Below are positions 14,214 through 23,255 of a stretch of DNA of 64,000 nucleotides, piece after piece; positions within the stretch are counted from its first letter, which is position 1, and every line of letters starts with the position of its first letter. A program made the position numbers and the translations under genes. Source of the DNA: Alviniconcha marisindica. Lineage: Eukaryota; Mollusca; Gastropoda; Provannidae. Below the pieces are notes generated by a model. That model was not told the DNA's origin. It did no database searches and saw only the letters and a program-made list of their open reading frames with translations. The stretch lies in contig JABMCL010002815.1 in assembly GCA_018857735.1 (NCBI GenBank), positions 786,001 to 850,000 of the forward strand, read 5' to 3'.

Positions 14214-16111
14214 ACTGACAGTAATGCTGTGCGGGCCAAGTCATGTGGCATCAGGTTCTTATAGGTAGTTCCAGACTGCAGGAATGGTGTGCGCACCCCT
14301 TCCACCAGCACAATATTCCGAACATTTGGTTTGTTCAGCGTCTTCTTGCCTGGCTGACCTATGTAAACACAGAGACAACATGATGTGTGAGTTACCTCTG
14401 AAAAATGCAAGCCACACTTGCTAAAAACAAACAATACCAACTAAACAAGAGCGGTTATATCAGGGCGATCCAGCTAAACAAATTAAATCTATAATAACTA
14501 AAGTCACACTTGCAAAAAGAAACAAACAAAAAATTATAATAAGATTATTTTTTTTAAGAGCAGCTGATCCCATATTTTTGTCACAATAATACGCTGCAAA
14601 TGTTTGCTTTTATATGGTAAGCCACCTCAAAAGATACCATCCAGACACTAAGAGAGAGAGAGAGAGGGTAGTCGGGGGAATAACTAACAGTGATTCCAGA
14701 GTGTATACCACCTCCACCAACTTTAAAGGCCCCGAAAGTGAAACCAATTTACCTGGCTGTACATTTGCATTGTGAACAGAGGATGCGCTGATGCATCTGA
14801 CACCATCTGAAAAACAAAAGAGACAGAACACTGAGCATGCAAACATAAAAAAGATACAAATATACACAAAACAAAAATATAATCTGCTCACAATTAAAAG
14901 TAACCCCCCCCACCTCATTTTGTTCTAAACCAATACTAAACCCCTCCCAAGACAACCTTATCATGGAAGTCAGAAAGGTTATGGTGTAAACCTGCAGGCC
15001 ACTCTAAAGAACACAAATCTCAACTAAGGTAACTTACCTGATGGAATACTTGGGTCCTTTTGAGAGCCTAATTTGAGGTAAGGTGTTATAACCAGTAGTC
15101 ATAGTTATATCACACTTTTGATGCAGTAACTAAGTCAGTCCAGAGAAGGCAAAATGATAACACCAGGCACAGGGTTCGACACACCTCGTCGCCAAATGTT
15201 ATGTCCTCTCATTCCATTACTAGACAAGAATCACACACAGTGAGTTTCTGAGGTATTTATTGTGTACCAAAAGACAATGCTAGGGAGGGAAGGATGTCCA
15301 GCGCAGAGTAAGCAGGGATCAGGGAAGAAACAAAGGGGCGCCGCGCGCGGGGCCAGGGAAAAAAGGCTGGAGCTTATCTACACACCTCAAGGGTTCCAGA
15401 CTAGAACAGGCCCATGAAATCAGGCCTAACTGCTATATCTATGACTACTGGTTATAACACTTCCTGCCCTTACTTCACATAATAAACTAAAGTTTACTTC
15501 ACATACCACAGACCATGTCTGGAGTGCATGTGGCCACTTCTTCCACATATATTTAATGAAAGAGTTTTCTCAGTATATGCAGATCTATATATCTCAGTGC
15601 AGGAATCTGGTACTCAAACTGCTTAACCTACTGACCGAATATTGGAGATTGTGAAAGCAAAACTCTGAAAGAGTCTGATTAGTATGAACAAAAGGCAGGG
15701 TGTGAATGTAAGCTCAAATATGATTATAAACCTTTGTCACTGGGTAGCTCCAAGGTGTAATGACTATAACTCTGGACTCTCACATCAATGATCCATGTTT
15801 GAATCTTGGTGGGATTAAAATTAAGTGCTTTTTTAAAAATATATAATTATATTTATAAATGGGGTTTTCCTAGTGCAGAGATACCATCTTGAATTAAATG
15901 ACTGTCTTTTTTAATTCAGCTTTTGTAACACCAATCCTTAAAAATAGCTTCAGTGGTTCTGTCCAGGGGGTTAATCACTTAATGCCAGACAACCAAGTCA
16001 GGAGAGCTCAGAGAGTAACCACGATCCAAATTCAGTCCCTGGTCAATTTTAAAAAAATGAATTAAAATCAGCTTTACAATGCTGTGGAACTAAAAAAAAA
16101 AGTTTTTTGTT

Positions 16112-16144
<33 letters not shown>

Positions 16145-16190
16145 ATGTGTGTGTGTCTGTGTGTATGCATGCATGCCTGCATGTGTATGT

Positions 16191-16221
<31 letters not shown>

Positions 16222-17216
16222 TGTGTGCTTGTTTGTAATTGCCAAACTTCTTTTCCAGTGCTTTATTTTATTCTCCATAATATGAGGCACAACCAGACCA
16301 TATCACAATTTCTGTAGAAGAGCTGTCCGAAGAAGGTATATTTCTAACTAGCTGATTACTTAATAGTAATACAATTGTTATGTTATATGTACGTATCTGA
16401 CTCACTGAAAAATGTGTATTTAAAATTAAATTGTTATATTTGTATAATGTATTTAAGACGGCCACTACCAGATGACTGACATCACTTCACCAATAATTAC
16501 CTTAGTGAGCCCAGTCATTAGAAGGCAGAAGATGGAGACATTACATTAATAATTCAACATTATTTGTAAAATTATTGGTTATATAATATGCTATTCATGT
16601 ATCATTTTGTATGTAACTGACTCACACATAATTATACTGTAAAAAGTGTAATACCTATGACACAGGTACATGGTGACCCTGTAAGGCAAAAACACATATG
16701 ATCTTGTTCAAGGGTGTGGACTTTGAACCCACCTGTTTTATATGTACTCCAGGTATAAGAAAGGATAATATTGCTGGTGCCACACCGAAGTGGGTTCAAA
16801 GTCCAATTAAAACAGCTAGTTACCTTTCCCTTCTAAAGGAACTTTGGGGTAATATTATTATTTCAAACACTAAGCATGTCCCATAGACACAACAAAAACA
16901 GAAAACTGTTGTGAGTTCAATTCAGAAAACCCGATAGGAAAATATAATTAGCTCTAACATGCCGATTCAGACAGCACACGCATTATTTGTAAGTTATCGT
17001 CTGCTGCGTCAGTCACTCAGCGTCACTGTGACAGAGCCTAGTTTGCAACTCAAACACGAATCACGTAAACATATTTTTTTCCATACAATCCAGACCATGC
17101 GTAAATCTATTCGGTTCCTAAAGCTAGGTACTAACGTATCAAGTATGCGTATTCAACTTACGGCTAAAAACCGGTGAACGGGACAAGAACAGGCTTCTGC
17201 AGACAAGGGCAGCCAT
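3254..17216 (-). CDS. HADHB: HADHB: trifunctional protein beta subunit, 3-ketoacyl-CoA thiolase (15 coding exons)
   Basis: Performs the last step of mitochondrial long-chain beta-oxidation: thiolytic cleavage of 3-ketoacyl-CoA, in complex with HADHA on the inner membrane. Joined exons, in coding order: 17216-17162, 14806-14753, 14358-14220, 13098-13067, 12533-12466, 11713-11626, 10995-10805, 9997-9905, 8957-8870, 8734-8610, 8011-7884, 6842-6755, 6335-6261, 5117-4953, 3289-3254. The sum is 1425 nt, 474 aa plus stop, the same length as I recall for human HADHB. Every intron is GT-AG and phases agree. The N-terminus is an Arg-rich, acid-free mitochondrial presequence. Thiolase residues: nucleophile C136 (QACISSNQ), H379 (YHEAF), H428 (GHPFGATG), C458 (ACAAGG). 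The gene is divergent from HADHA. Several introns contain tandem arrays touching the exons. Identity is near certain; the gene model is inferred without RNA. Confidence 0.96.
3290..4337 (-). repeat. Tandem array copied from HADHB last-exon acceptor
   Basis: About 28 units of ~38 bp, in an alternating dimer. On the minus strand each reads tttacag|GGGCAyGyCATGACTGTGGA: the last-exon acceptor plus the codons for GHAMTVE. The array runs from the real exon 15 back towards exon 14. Confidence 0.95.
4340..4523 (+). mobile_element. SINE-like element with (TCA)n tail, copy 1
   Basis: A 184 bp unit nearly identical, in opposite orientation, to 49334-49507. Ends in a (TCA) repeat. It splits the HADHB array, so it is younger than that part of it. 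Confidence 0.85.
4522..4872 (-). repeat. Continuation of the HADHB acceptor array, more diverged
   Basis: About ten further units with the same core (gtgtgccyctrtaaaat on plus). Separated from the main block by an inserted SINE at 4340-4523. Divergence rises towards exon 14, as if the array grew from the exon 15 side. Confidence 0.9.
4953..5117 (-). CDS. HADHB: HADHB exon 14 (H428 and C458)
   Basis: Residues 409-463: [14 protein letters not shown] with H428, and VAACAAGG with C458, the base/acid pair of thiolases. The exon ends GGL where vertebrates, as I recall, have GGQ. The donor is gtaagc. Confidence 0.95.
6261..6335 (-). CDS. HADHB: HADHB exon 13
   Basis: Residues 384-408 ([20 protein letters not shown]). 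Phase 0 at both ends. Confidence 0.95.
6755..6842 (-). CDS. HADHB: HADHB exon 12 (acceptor adjoins array)
   Basis: Residues 354-383, ending with H379-E380 of the conserved HEAF motif. The acceptor tttcgacag is the last, slightly altered unit of the array at 6843-7390. Confidence 0.95.
6843..7390 (-). repeat. Tandem array adjoining HADHB exon 12 acceptor
   Basis: About 17 units of ~31 bp. On the minus strand each contains ttgttgtttcag followed by cagacatg; the unit touching the exon is the true acceptor, with a small change (tttcgacag). Confidence 0.9.
7620..7883 (-). repeat. Three 90 bp units ending at HADHB exon 11 donor
   Basis: Units begin near 7620, 7711 and 7801. Each carries the gttagtatgtcaaacagctc donor context on the minus strand; only the last adjoins exon 11. 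Confidence 0.9.
7884..8011 (-). CDS. HADHB: HADHB exon 11 (donor copied in adjacent array)
   Basis: Residues 312-354 ([20 protein letters not shown], then [13 protein letters not shown]). The donor gttagt and about 80 bp of intron are repeated twice more at 7620-7883. Confidence 0.95.
8610..8734 (-). CDS. HADHB: HADHB exon 10
   Basis: Residues 270-311, including [19 protein letters not shown] and [11 protein letters not shown]. Acceptor gccgcag, donor gtgagt. Confidence 0.95.
8870..8957 (-). CDS. HADHB: HADHB exon 9
   Basis: Residues 241-270 ([14 protein letters not shown]). Acceptor gttacag, donor gtgggt. Confidence 0.94.
9232..9304 (-). mobile_element. tRNA-derived SINE head
   Basis: A 73 nt tRNA-like segment with an A box (TGGCCTAGCGGT) and B box (GGTTCGAATCC) on the minus strand. 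The acceptor stem does not pair well, so it is not a functional tRNA. The body towards 9000 shares about 40 bp (gtccacrgaaaccat, ggcttattaggga) with 4420, 42373 and 49430. Confidence 0.6.
9905..9997 (-). CDS. HADHB: HADHB exon 8
   Basis: Residues 210-240 ([19 protein letters not shown]). A CT-rich acceptor ends ctctctcag; the donor is gtagaa. Confidence 0.94.
10805..10995 (-). CDS. HADHB: HADHB exon 7
   Basis: Residues 146-209 ([17 protein letters not shown], then the basic PIRHSRKMR segment found in trifunctional-protein thiolases). Acceptor ttacag, donor gtgggt. Confidence 0.95.
11626..11713 (-). CDS. HADHB: HADHB exon 6 (active-site cysteine)
   Basis: Residues 117-146. It carries the nucleophilic C136 in [14 protein letters not shown], the residue acylated during thiolysis. 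A poly-C run of about 14 bp lies 60 bp into the downstream intron. Confidence 0.95.
12466..12533 (-). CDS. HADHB: HADHB exon 5
   Basis: Residues 94-116, including [16 protein letters not shown], a strongly conserved thiolase segment. Acceptor gctgcag, donor gtggga. Confidence 0.93.
13067..13098 (-). CDS. HADHB: HADHB exon 4 (32 nt micro-exon)
   Basis: Residues 83-94 ([10 protein letters not shown]). Only 32 nt long, flanked by ttccacag and gtaagg. It is needed to keep the frame between exons 3 and 5. Confidence 0.9.
13440..13600. repeat. Poly-A and (TA)n tracts in HADHB intron 3
   Basis: About 20 A at 13438 and (AT)n at 13576-13592, followed by purine-rich DNA. Confidence 0.8.
13640..14213. 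repeat. Purine-rich (GA)n tract in HADHB intron 3
   Basis: About 570 bp of strand-asymmetric purine DNA ending as (GA)n 6 bp from the exon 3 donor. It includes a 60 bp tandem copy (gagacggacacatggagaca at 14038 and 14090). The long Ser/Leu-rich minus frames here are low-complexity artefacts. Confidence 0.9.
14220..14358 (-). CDS. HADHB: HADHB exon 3
   Basis: Residues 37-83, start of the thiolase fold ([12 protein letters not shown], then [11 protein letters not shown]). The donor gtcagt was chosen because it makes codon 83 join in frame to exon 4 and keeps the conserved LxGLL stretch. A 70 bp (GA)n tract begins just inside the downstream intron. Confidence 0.93.
14753..14806 (-). CDS. HADHB: HADHB exon 2
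   Basis: Residues 19-37, the rest of the presequence and linker. The acceptor tttttcag and donor gtaaat are clear. Phase 1 in and phase 1 out match exons 1 and 3. Confidence 0.85.
15088..15459. mobile_element. Inverted-repeat-bounded element with LTR-like features
   Basis: Both ends read TGTTATAACCAGTAGTCATA inwards (15088 plus, 15459 minus). Inside, on the minus strand, 15459-15197 is a 263 bp TG...CA segment with TGTTAT/ATAACA termini, directly followed by TTTGGCGACGAGG (15196 down), a primer-binding-site-like sequence of Gypsy-type elements. Either a solo LTR with a rearranged end or a MITE. Confidence 0.5.
15733..15905 (+). mobile_element. Old tRNA-derived SINE
   Basis: Degenerate tRNA-like head (gggtagctcc, then catgtttgaatcttgg) and a tail gataccatcttgaa shared with the LINE 3' end at 41430-41463, suggesting the SINE used that LINE's machinery. 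Confidence 0.5.
17162..17216 (-). CDS. HADHB: HADHB exon 1 (start codon, presequence)
   Basis: Residues 1-19. The ATG is at 17216-17214. It encodes a short basic, hydroxylated, acid-free peptide typical of a mitochondrial targeting signal. The donor is gtaagt and the exon ends with one base of a split codon. Confidence 0.85.
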
Positions 17217-17538
17217 TTTTGTTGCTTGATGCTTGGTCTCACGTCAAGTCATGTGACACATAGGCAAGTAAAATGACATGTTCAGTTTAAGGTATCGTTC
17301 TTATTCTGAATCAATGGTTTTCTCGAAAGACATAAACCGTCGGTGAGCACAGTGAGTGAAACAAATTACTCAAATTCAAAGTACATAATTTTCACATGAT
17401 TAATTAGTTCTGTACTTGCTTTTGAATGTTCTCTGATTTCTAATTAAACTAAACATGTATTATTTTTGGCCTAAAATCCCAGGAAGTCTCGGAAGCTCAA
17501 CGAGAGATCAAAGTTCAGCCGGCACCACATCCAGCAAC
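17217..17538. promoter_or_regulatory. Bidirectional HADHB/HADHA promoter region
   Basis: A 322 bp interval separates the two divergent start codons, so both 5' UTRs and both promoters must sit here. Human HADHA and HADHB are known to share a compact bidirectional promoter in the same arrangement. Visible motifs: TCACGTCA at 17239-17246 (CRE/E-box-like), GTCATGTGAC at 17248-17257 (palindromic E-box-like) and AGGAAGT at 17481-17487 (ETS-like). I see no TATA box. Motif function is inference. Confidence 0.8.
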
Positions 17539-17605
17539 ATGGCTTGCGTGAGATTTGCTTGGGTGGCACGGAACTCTTACAGAGCAACAATACTCAACAG
17601 AAGAT
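17539..17605 (+). CDS. HADHA: HADHA exon 1 (start codon, presequence)
   Basis: Residues 1-23, rich in Arg and lacking acidic residues, as expected for a mitochondrial targeting peptide. Donor gtgagt. Confidence 0.88.
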
Positions 17606-19396
17606 GTGAGTGTGTGTAGTCTACAACCACAAACTGAAGTCATATAGCATATTTTTATATTCGTTTTTGCATTGTGTTTTGTTTTATCACGGAGGTCATT
17701 ACCCTTCCAAATCATAGAGGGCAACCCTCAGTGCTGTTTCTGCAGACATGCACAGCAGTATGAAATTAATGCTGTGTACTGTATTATTACTGTATAACAA
17801 TGTATAAGTTGTTACCAATGTAAAAAAAAAAAAACTGCTGCTATAATTAGATGCAAATTATTATGCTGTTCTGATGCTTGTGGCCGAGTTAAAACTTCCT
17901 CTTTTTAGATTTATTTTTTATTAAGTTGAACCATAACATTCTCAAGAATTGAGCTCTTAACCCAGCACTAACTCATTAACTGAAACCAGATAAGAAGACA
18001 GATTTTAATTTATACATGTATACAATATTACTATTAGTTTGGATTTACACCTCTCATGTGTTCCACTTCCAAGCAAAGTTGGGATTTGTGTGATTCCAGA
18101 ACTGAACTGCTCGAAGTTGGAAAATTCCAAAAATGACTCTTAATCTTATAAATTCTGTTAATCAGGTTAATGGGTGCCAGTTCCTAAGTTGCCCATATCT
18201 CCTGCACAGTTCTGGAATTGTGTTGCACTCAAAGTCAAAGTTGGAATGTTGCTCATTGTTATTGTTAAACTTCTAGTTCTACATTATTTTTCCCAGTTCA
18301 GCAGTTGTATGATACAAATCATACATTCATTGATTCAGCAACAATAACTGTAATTTGAAGTGGGGGAAATGGCTGACACTGTTAGTTTTGGAGATGCACA
18401 TGAGTTTTGTCAAAGAAATAAAGTTACGATTAGCGCTCATACCAGATCATAACATCATTGGACATTGCTTTGGCACCTCTAAAATGATGCAGTATGGATT
18501 GATACATTAGAAGTGTTACTGGATTCCACTCCATGCATGAATGCTCCAAAGCAGCAAAACACCAGCTTTGCGTTAATCATGTCACAGCTGCCCACTTAGA
18601 ATACGGGTGATTCAGGAATGAGGCAGTTCAGTTCTGGAATAAGGGTGCATTTGAAATATTCCCAGTTTGAGAAGCTCAGTTCCAGAATTGAGCAAATTCC
18701 TATGTTTCTCAGAACATGTGTGTGTTCAGGGCTGCACTGATAGTGATATGCTCAACCAGTTACCTGGGGTGGGTTGCCTCCAAGCAAGTGAGAAACCCGC
18801 AAACCGCTTAGAAACTGGGTGAATCATAACTAAATTGTTTTTCATGATGATGATTTCTCTGACTGGTCTGAATTGTGATTCACCCAATGAATACACTAGA
18901 ACTTTTACCTGTGTCACGAAAACACTGTTTTGGTTGTAATGATCAACTTGTGATGTTACTTTTATTGGTTTTAATTTGTTAAAAGAAACAACCAGAGAAG
19001 AAATATTTTAGGCTCATTTGGTTTTATTAAATGTATGAATACCTGTTTAAGTGACTCGCCCATTTTCAGTGTCATAGGAGAGATGCTTTGTTGTTTATTT
19101 TTGTTTAATGATTTATTTATTTTTATTTATTTTTAATAGTTTAATGACTTAAAATATTAGCCTGTTATGTGTGTGGGTGGACAGTGTTATTTTTCTCATT
19201 GTTAATGTTGTCATGGGAGAAGGTGATGATGATAACAGTTTATGAAGCAAATTGCATGTATTAGATTGAACAGAGTAATTTTTATGTTTGCGTTTTATTT
19301 TTATGTTTCAGTTGAATGTCTCAATCGGCAGATATCAACATCATCAGCAATGGCAGGTCAGAACTTTGAACCATGTGTGTTACACATGTGTGCATG

Positions 19397-19432
<36 letters not shown>

Positions 19433-21645
19433 GGGGGGGGGGGGGGAATTAAAAAGGACAACAATTGTCATAAGTCTGATTTGGACATTTTTACTTGAGT
19501 GTCAACCAGGGTTTGTGATATCTGACATTGGTGTTTTCTCATCGCGTGCCAGTCATATTATATAACTTTCTAAGGCGACGAGCTGTTTATGTACCTTAGT
19601 TTTATGCACATGTACAAATTTATGCATTCTACTTCTAGAGAAGAAGAAAAAAATCTTTGAGCAAATTACTGAATGCTCTTATAATGGGCATTTGATGACT
19701 TGAACACAAATGCTGTTTATAATTATAGAGAAATAACTTGTCTGTTAACTTTTAAGTCTTTTAAAATTTTGATTTTTATACTTTTCAGTAGGTCCTTAAC
19801 ATGTCAATTACTTTGATCCACTGGAGGTAATTAAATTGGATGAACTTAGTGATGGTTATAATGAAAATTACGTGTGAAGAAAAAAATATTTCTTTTCTTT
19901 TCCTTGCTGCAGCTAAATATTTGAAGCTGGACAAAAGCCATGGAGATGTGGCCGTTGTTCGCTTTGACAATCCAGATGCAAAGGTACACTTCCTCCCACC
20001 CCAACCCCCACCCCTGACTGTCTCCAGTGATGCATTTTTAGGGTTGACACCTAGAACTAGGTATCTTTACCGAAAATAAGGAGGGAAGTGCTGGGTTCTA
20101 GCCAGTGATCATGCTAGTGATTTTTCAAACAGATGTGACATCTATAAGGTATTGAAGATGGTTCACGGAAAGTGGATAATCACTGCAACCAGTCAGAAGA
20201 CTCAGATCCATGGCCATCCTACTAATAGAGCTGTACTAGCAAACACCCAGCTGCCTTCCCAGTCCCGAACACACACGCACACACACACACACACACACAC
20301 GCACACACACACATACACACACACACACTCTCTCTCTCTCTCTCTCTCTCATCTCTCTCGTGCAATGCATTTCAACAGTTCGCACAGGTGGGGGTGCCAG
20401 CAACCTGCAAATCCAACTTTTGAACCGTGCAAACTAAAACAAGCCACTCAGAGTAACAGTAAACCACACACAAAAAAAAGAGAAAAAAAGAAGAACGGAA
20501 ATACTGGGTTCTAGTGGTCAACCCTCCAGTTATTTCTGTTGCTAGGCAGTCTTCTTTAGAGGGATTAAACAGAGAGACTGCTTCTTGTTCAGGCTATTTT
20601 GCATGGAGTGGAAAGACTACCTGACCGTTACAAGCGTTGTGTATTAACCATCGCGATGAATTGTACAGTGGTCAACAGAGTTACAGATTGCCTCGCTAGG
20701 TGGTGCCAGGTGTGTTTGGGGCTTTGGCACAGCTCATGTCAGCAGCAGGTTATCTCCCCTACATTATAGCAAGGTGGGGCTGGGCATATCTGGGAAGAGC
20801 AGTGCCCAAGCCGGCAGAGTTGCTCATTGTTTTGCCCAAAGGACTTTTGTAGAGTCTGCGCAGAATTTGACTGCAGGGAAATATCGGGGTGGGCGCAATG
20901 CTCAGCACATGGGCTAACACTGTGGATGTAGTGGTGTAACACTCTGCCTTCCATGTGGTGACCGTACTCAATTGTGCTTGACTTGGTTTTCTAGAATGAG
21001 TGCTCCTGTGCCTGTGACACTTTGGAGTGTTTTGTACATCCAGCCTCGCTAATTGTCACAAAAGTCGTTTTCTAAATTTGATTTAAAATTATTATTCCAT
21101 TATTTATTGTTGTTGTGTGATTAATGCGTATGAAATCTTGTTGTAAGGGAACATGTTTCTGTGTAGGTGAACACTTTGTCTCGAGAGATGCAGGCAGAGT
21201 TCATGGAAGTATTACATCAAACTCAGATAGATCCGGCCATCAGGGCCTTGGTTCTGATCTCAGGCAAACCTGGCAGTTTCATCGCTGGTGCTGACATCAG
21301 GTCAGTGGATTTTGTGTATGTGTGAGTGTGTGTATGTGTGAGTGTGTGTGTGTGGGGATGAGTTAGTGTGCATGTATAAGTGTGTGGGCGTGTGTGTAGG
21401 TAGGTATGGAGGTGTGTGTTTGGATGTGTAAGTATGTGTTCTTCACAGTTTTACCTCAGGCTGCTCTGTCTGCAGGCTTACACTATGATCCATGCACACA
21501 CGCACGTGCACACACAAACACTCACGCATCACTACACACGCACGCACGCACATGCAAGCACACACACACAACGCACCACACCACACACACAGACGCACAC
21601 ACATGCATGTACACACACACACATGCATGTACACACACACATGCA

Positions 21646-21693
<48 letters not shown>

Positions 21694-22183
21694 CATTACA
21701 GGTGTACACACACAGGCATGCTTGCGGGGGGGGGGGGGGGGGGGGGACAACTGACTGACCATCCAACTAAGATGGACGCCGAGAGACAGGTAACAAATAA
21801 CTGTAACACTAACAGTGTAAAAACAAAACAAACACAAAACAGAAGAAGAAGAGAAACAATGAACTGCTCTGTATTTCCACAGCATGATTGAGTCCTGCAA
21901 GACGAAGGAGGAGATCGTGGATCTGTCCCAGAAAGGTCAGCTCGCCTTCACCAAGCTGGCGCACAGTCCCAAGCCTGTGGTGGCTGCCATCATGGGGCCC
22001 TGTCTGGGTGGAGGCTTGGAGGTGAGGCCCAGGTTCAGCTAACGTACCGTAATAATAGTAATAATAGCAGGTACTTAGAGCACCTAACCCACTAAGCGCT
22101 TACGCATTTCTTAAATGTATTTTTTTGGGAAGATTAAATGCGTTCAGCACACACATGTACGCACACACGTGTGCACACATGCA

Positions 22184-22242
<59 letters not shown>

Positions 22243-22360
22243 TCACACGTACACACACTCTCTCACTCACACACATACACACACACACATGCACACACTC
22301 ACACTCTCTCTCTCTCACTCACACACCTATACAGTCTCTCACTCACTCACTCACTCACCA

Positions 22361-22424
<64 letters not shown>

Positions 22425-23188
22425 CACACACACACACACATATTTCAGGGCAATGGGACTGAGAAAAAGGGTTTTGAAAAGAGAATGGTTTTTAAGGTAA
22501 GATTTGTATCCCTGATTTGTAAAAGGGCTCTTTCTGATTCACCTTCTTGATTTGTGGGTGTGTGTGTTTGCCAGCTGCATCATGGTGGCTTCACCTTTTT
22601 GGTCACCCATCTGTGTTTCAGGTAGCGCTGGCATGCCATTATCGCATTGCGGTTGATGACAAGAAGACAGGCCTCGGTGTGCCAGAGGTCATGCTGGGAC
22701 TGTTGCCAGGGGCTGGCGGCACCCAGCGGTTGCCGCGCCTGCTGCCCATCCCCACCGCCCTGGACATGATGCTGACGGGCAAGACCATCAAAGCTGCCAA
22801 AGCTAAGAAGATGGGGCTGGTGGATCAGGTTGTTCAGCCCCTGGGTAAGCGGTGTGCAACAGGCTCGGATCTCATTTCGCGTGTCCGCTGTTTCACAGTT
22901 TTTGTGTCAGGCAGCTTGTTCGTTGCATTTCAAAAAGGGCGTCCTGGCCAGAAACTGATCCATATTTTTGTTGGAGTCTTGTGGGAAACGGTATTTGTTC
23001 TTAGCTGGCTGGAGATGATAAGATGCCGAAGATTAATGACATTCAGGGTGCACGTTAACTGATAATTTCCTGTATTTAACTGGTCAAGATCAGCATATGC
23101 CAGAGATAACAAATCAGCAGTCAGACAGACATACTGGCTGTTATTTTGTTTCACCAGTTCTCAACAGCAGAGTGAGAGTGTGCATGTG

Positions 23189-23255
<67 letters not shown>

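Larger units (their letters stand above)
14359..17161 (-). other. HADHB intron 1-2 region: mobile-element debris
   Basis: No coding sequence except exon 2. It holds the LTR/MITE-like element (15088-15459), an old SINE (15733-15905), a GT tract at 16113-16212 and an inverted repeat of GGACTTTGAACCCAC (16718-16732 and 16790-16804). Confidence 0.7.

Noticed and set aside
13536..14440. Ser/Leu- and Arg/Glu-rich frames
   Set aside because: Translations of the (GA)n tract in HADHB intron 3; only 14220-14358 is a real exon.
21726..21748. Poly-G runs (also 31266, 58183, 60703, 60905) as designed G-quadruplex regulators
   Set aside because: Simple homopolymers next to microsatellites in introns or satellite DNA; nothing ties them to a gene function.
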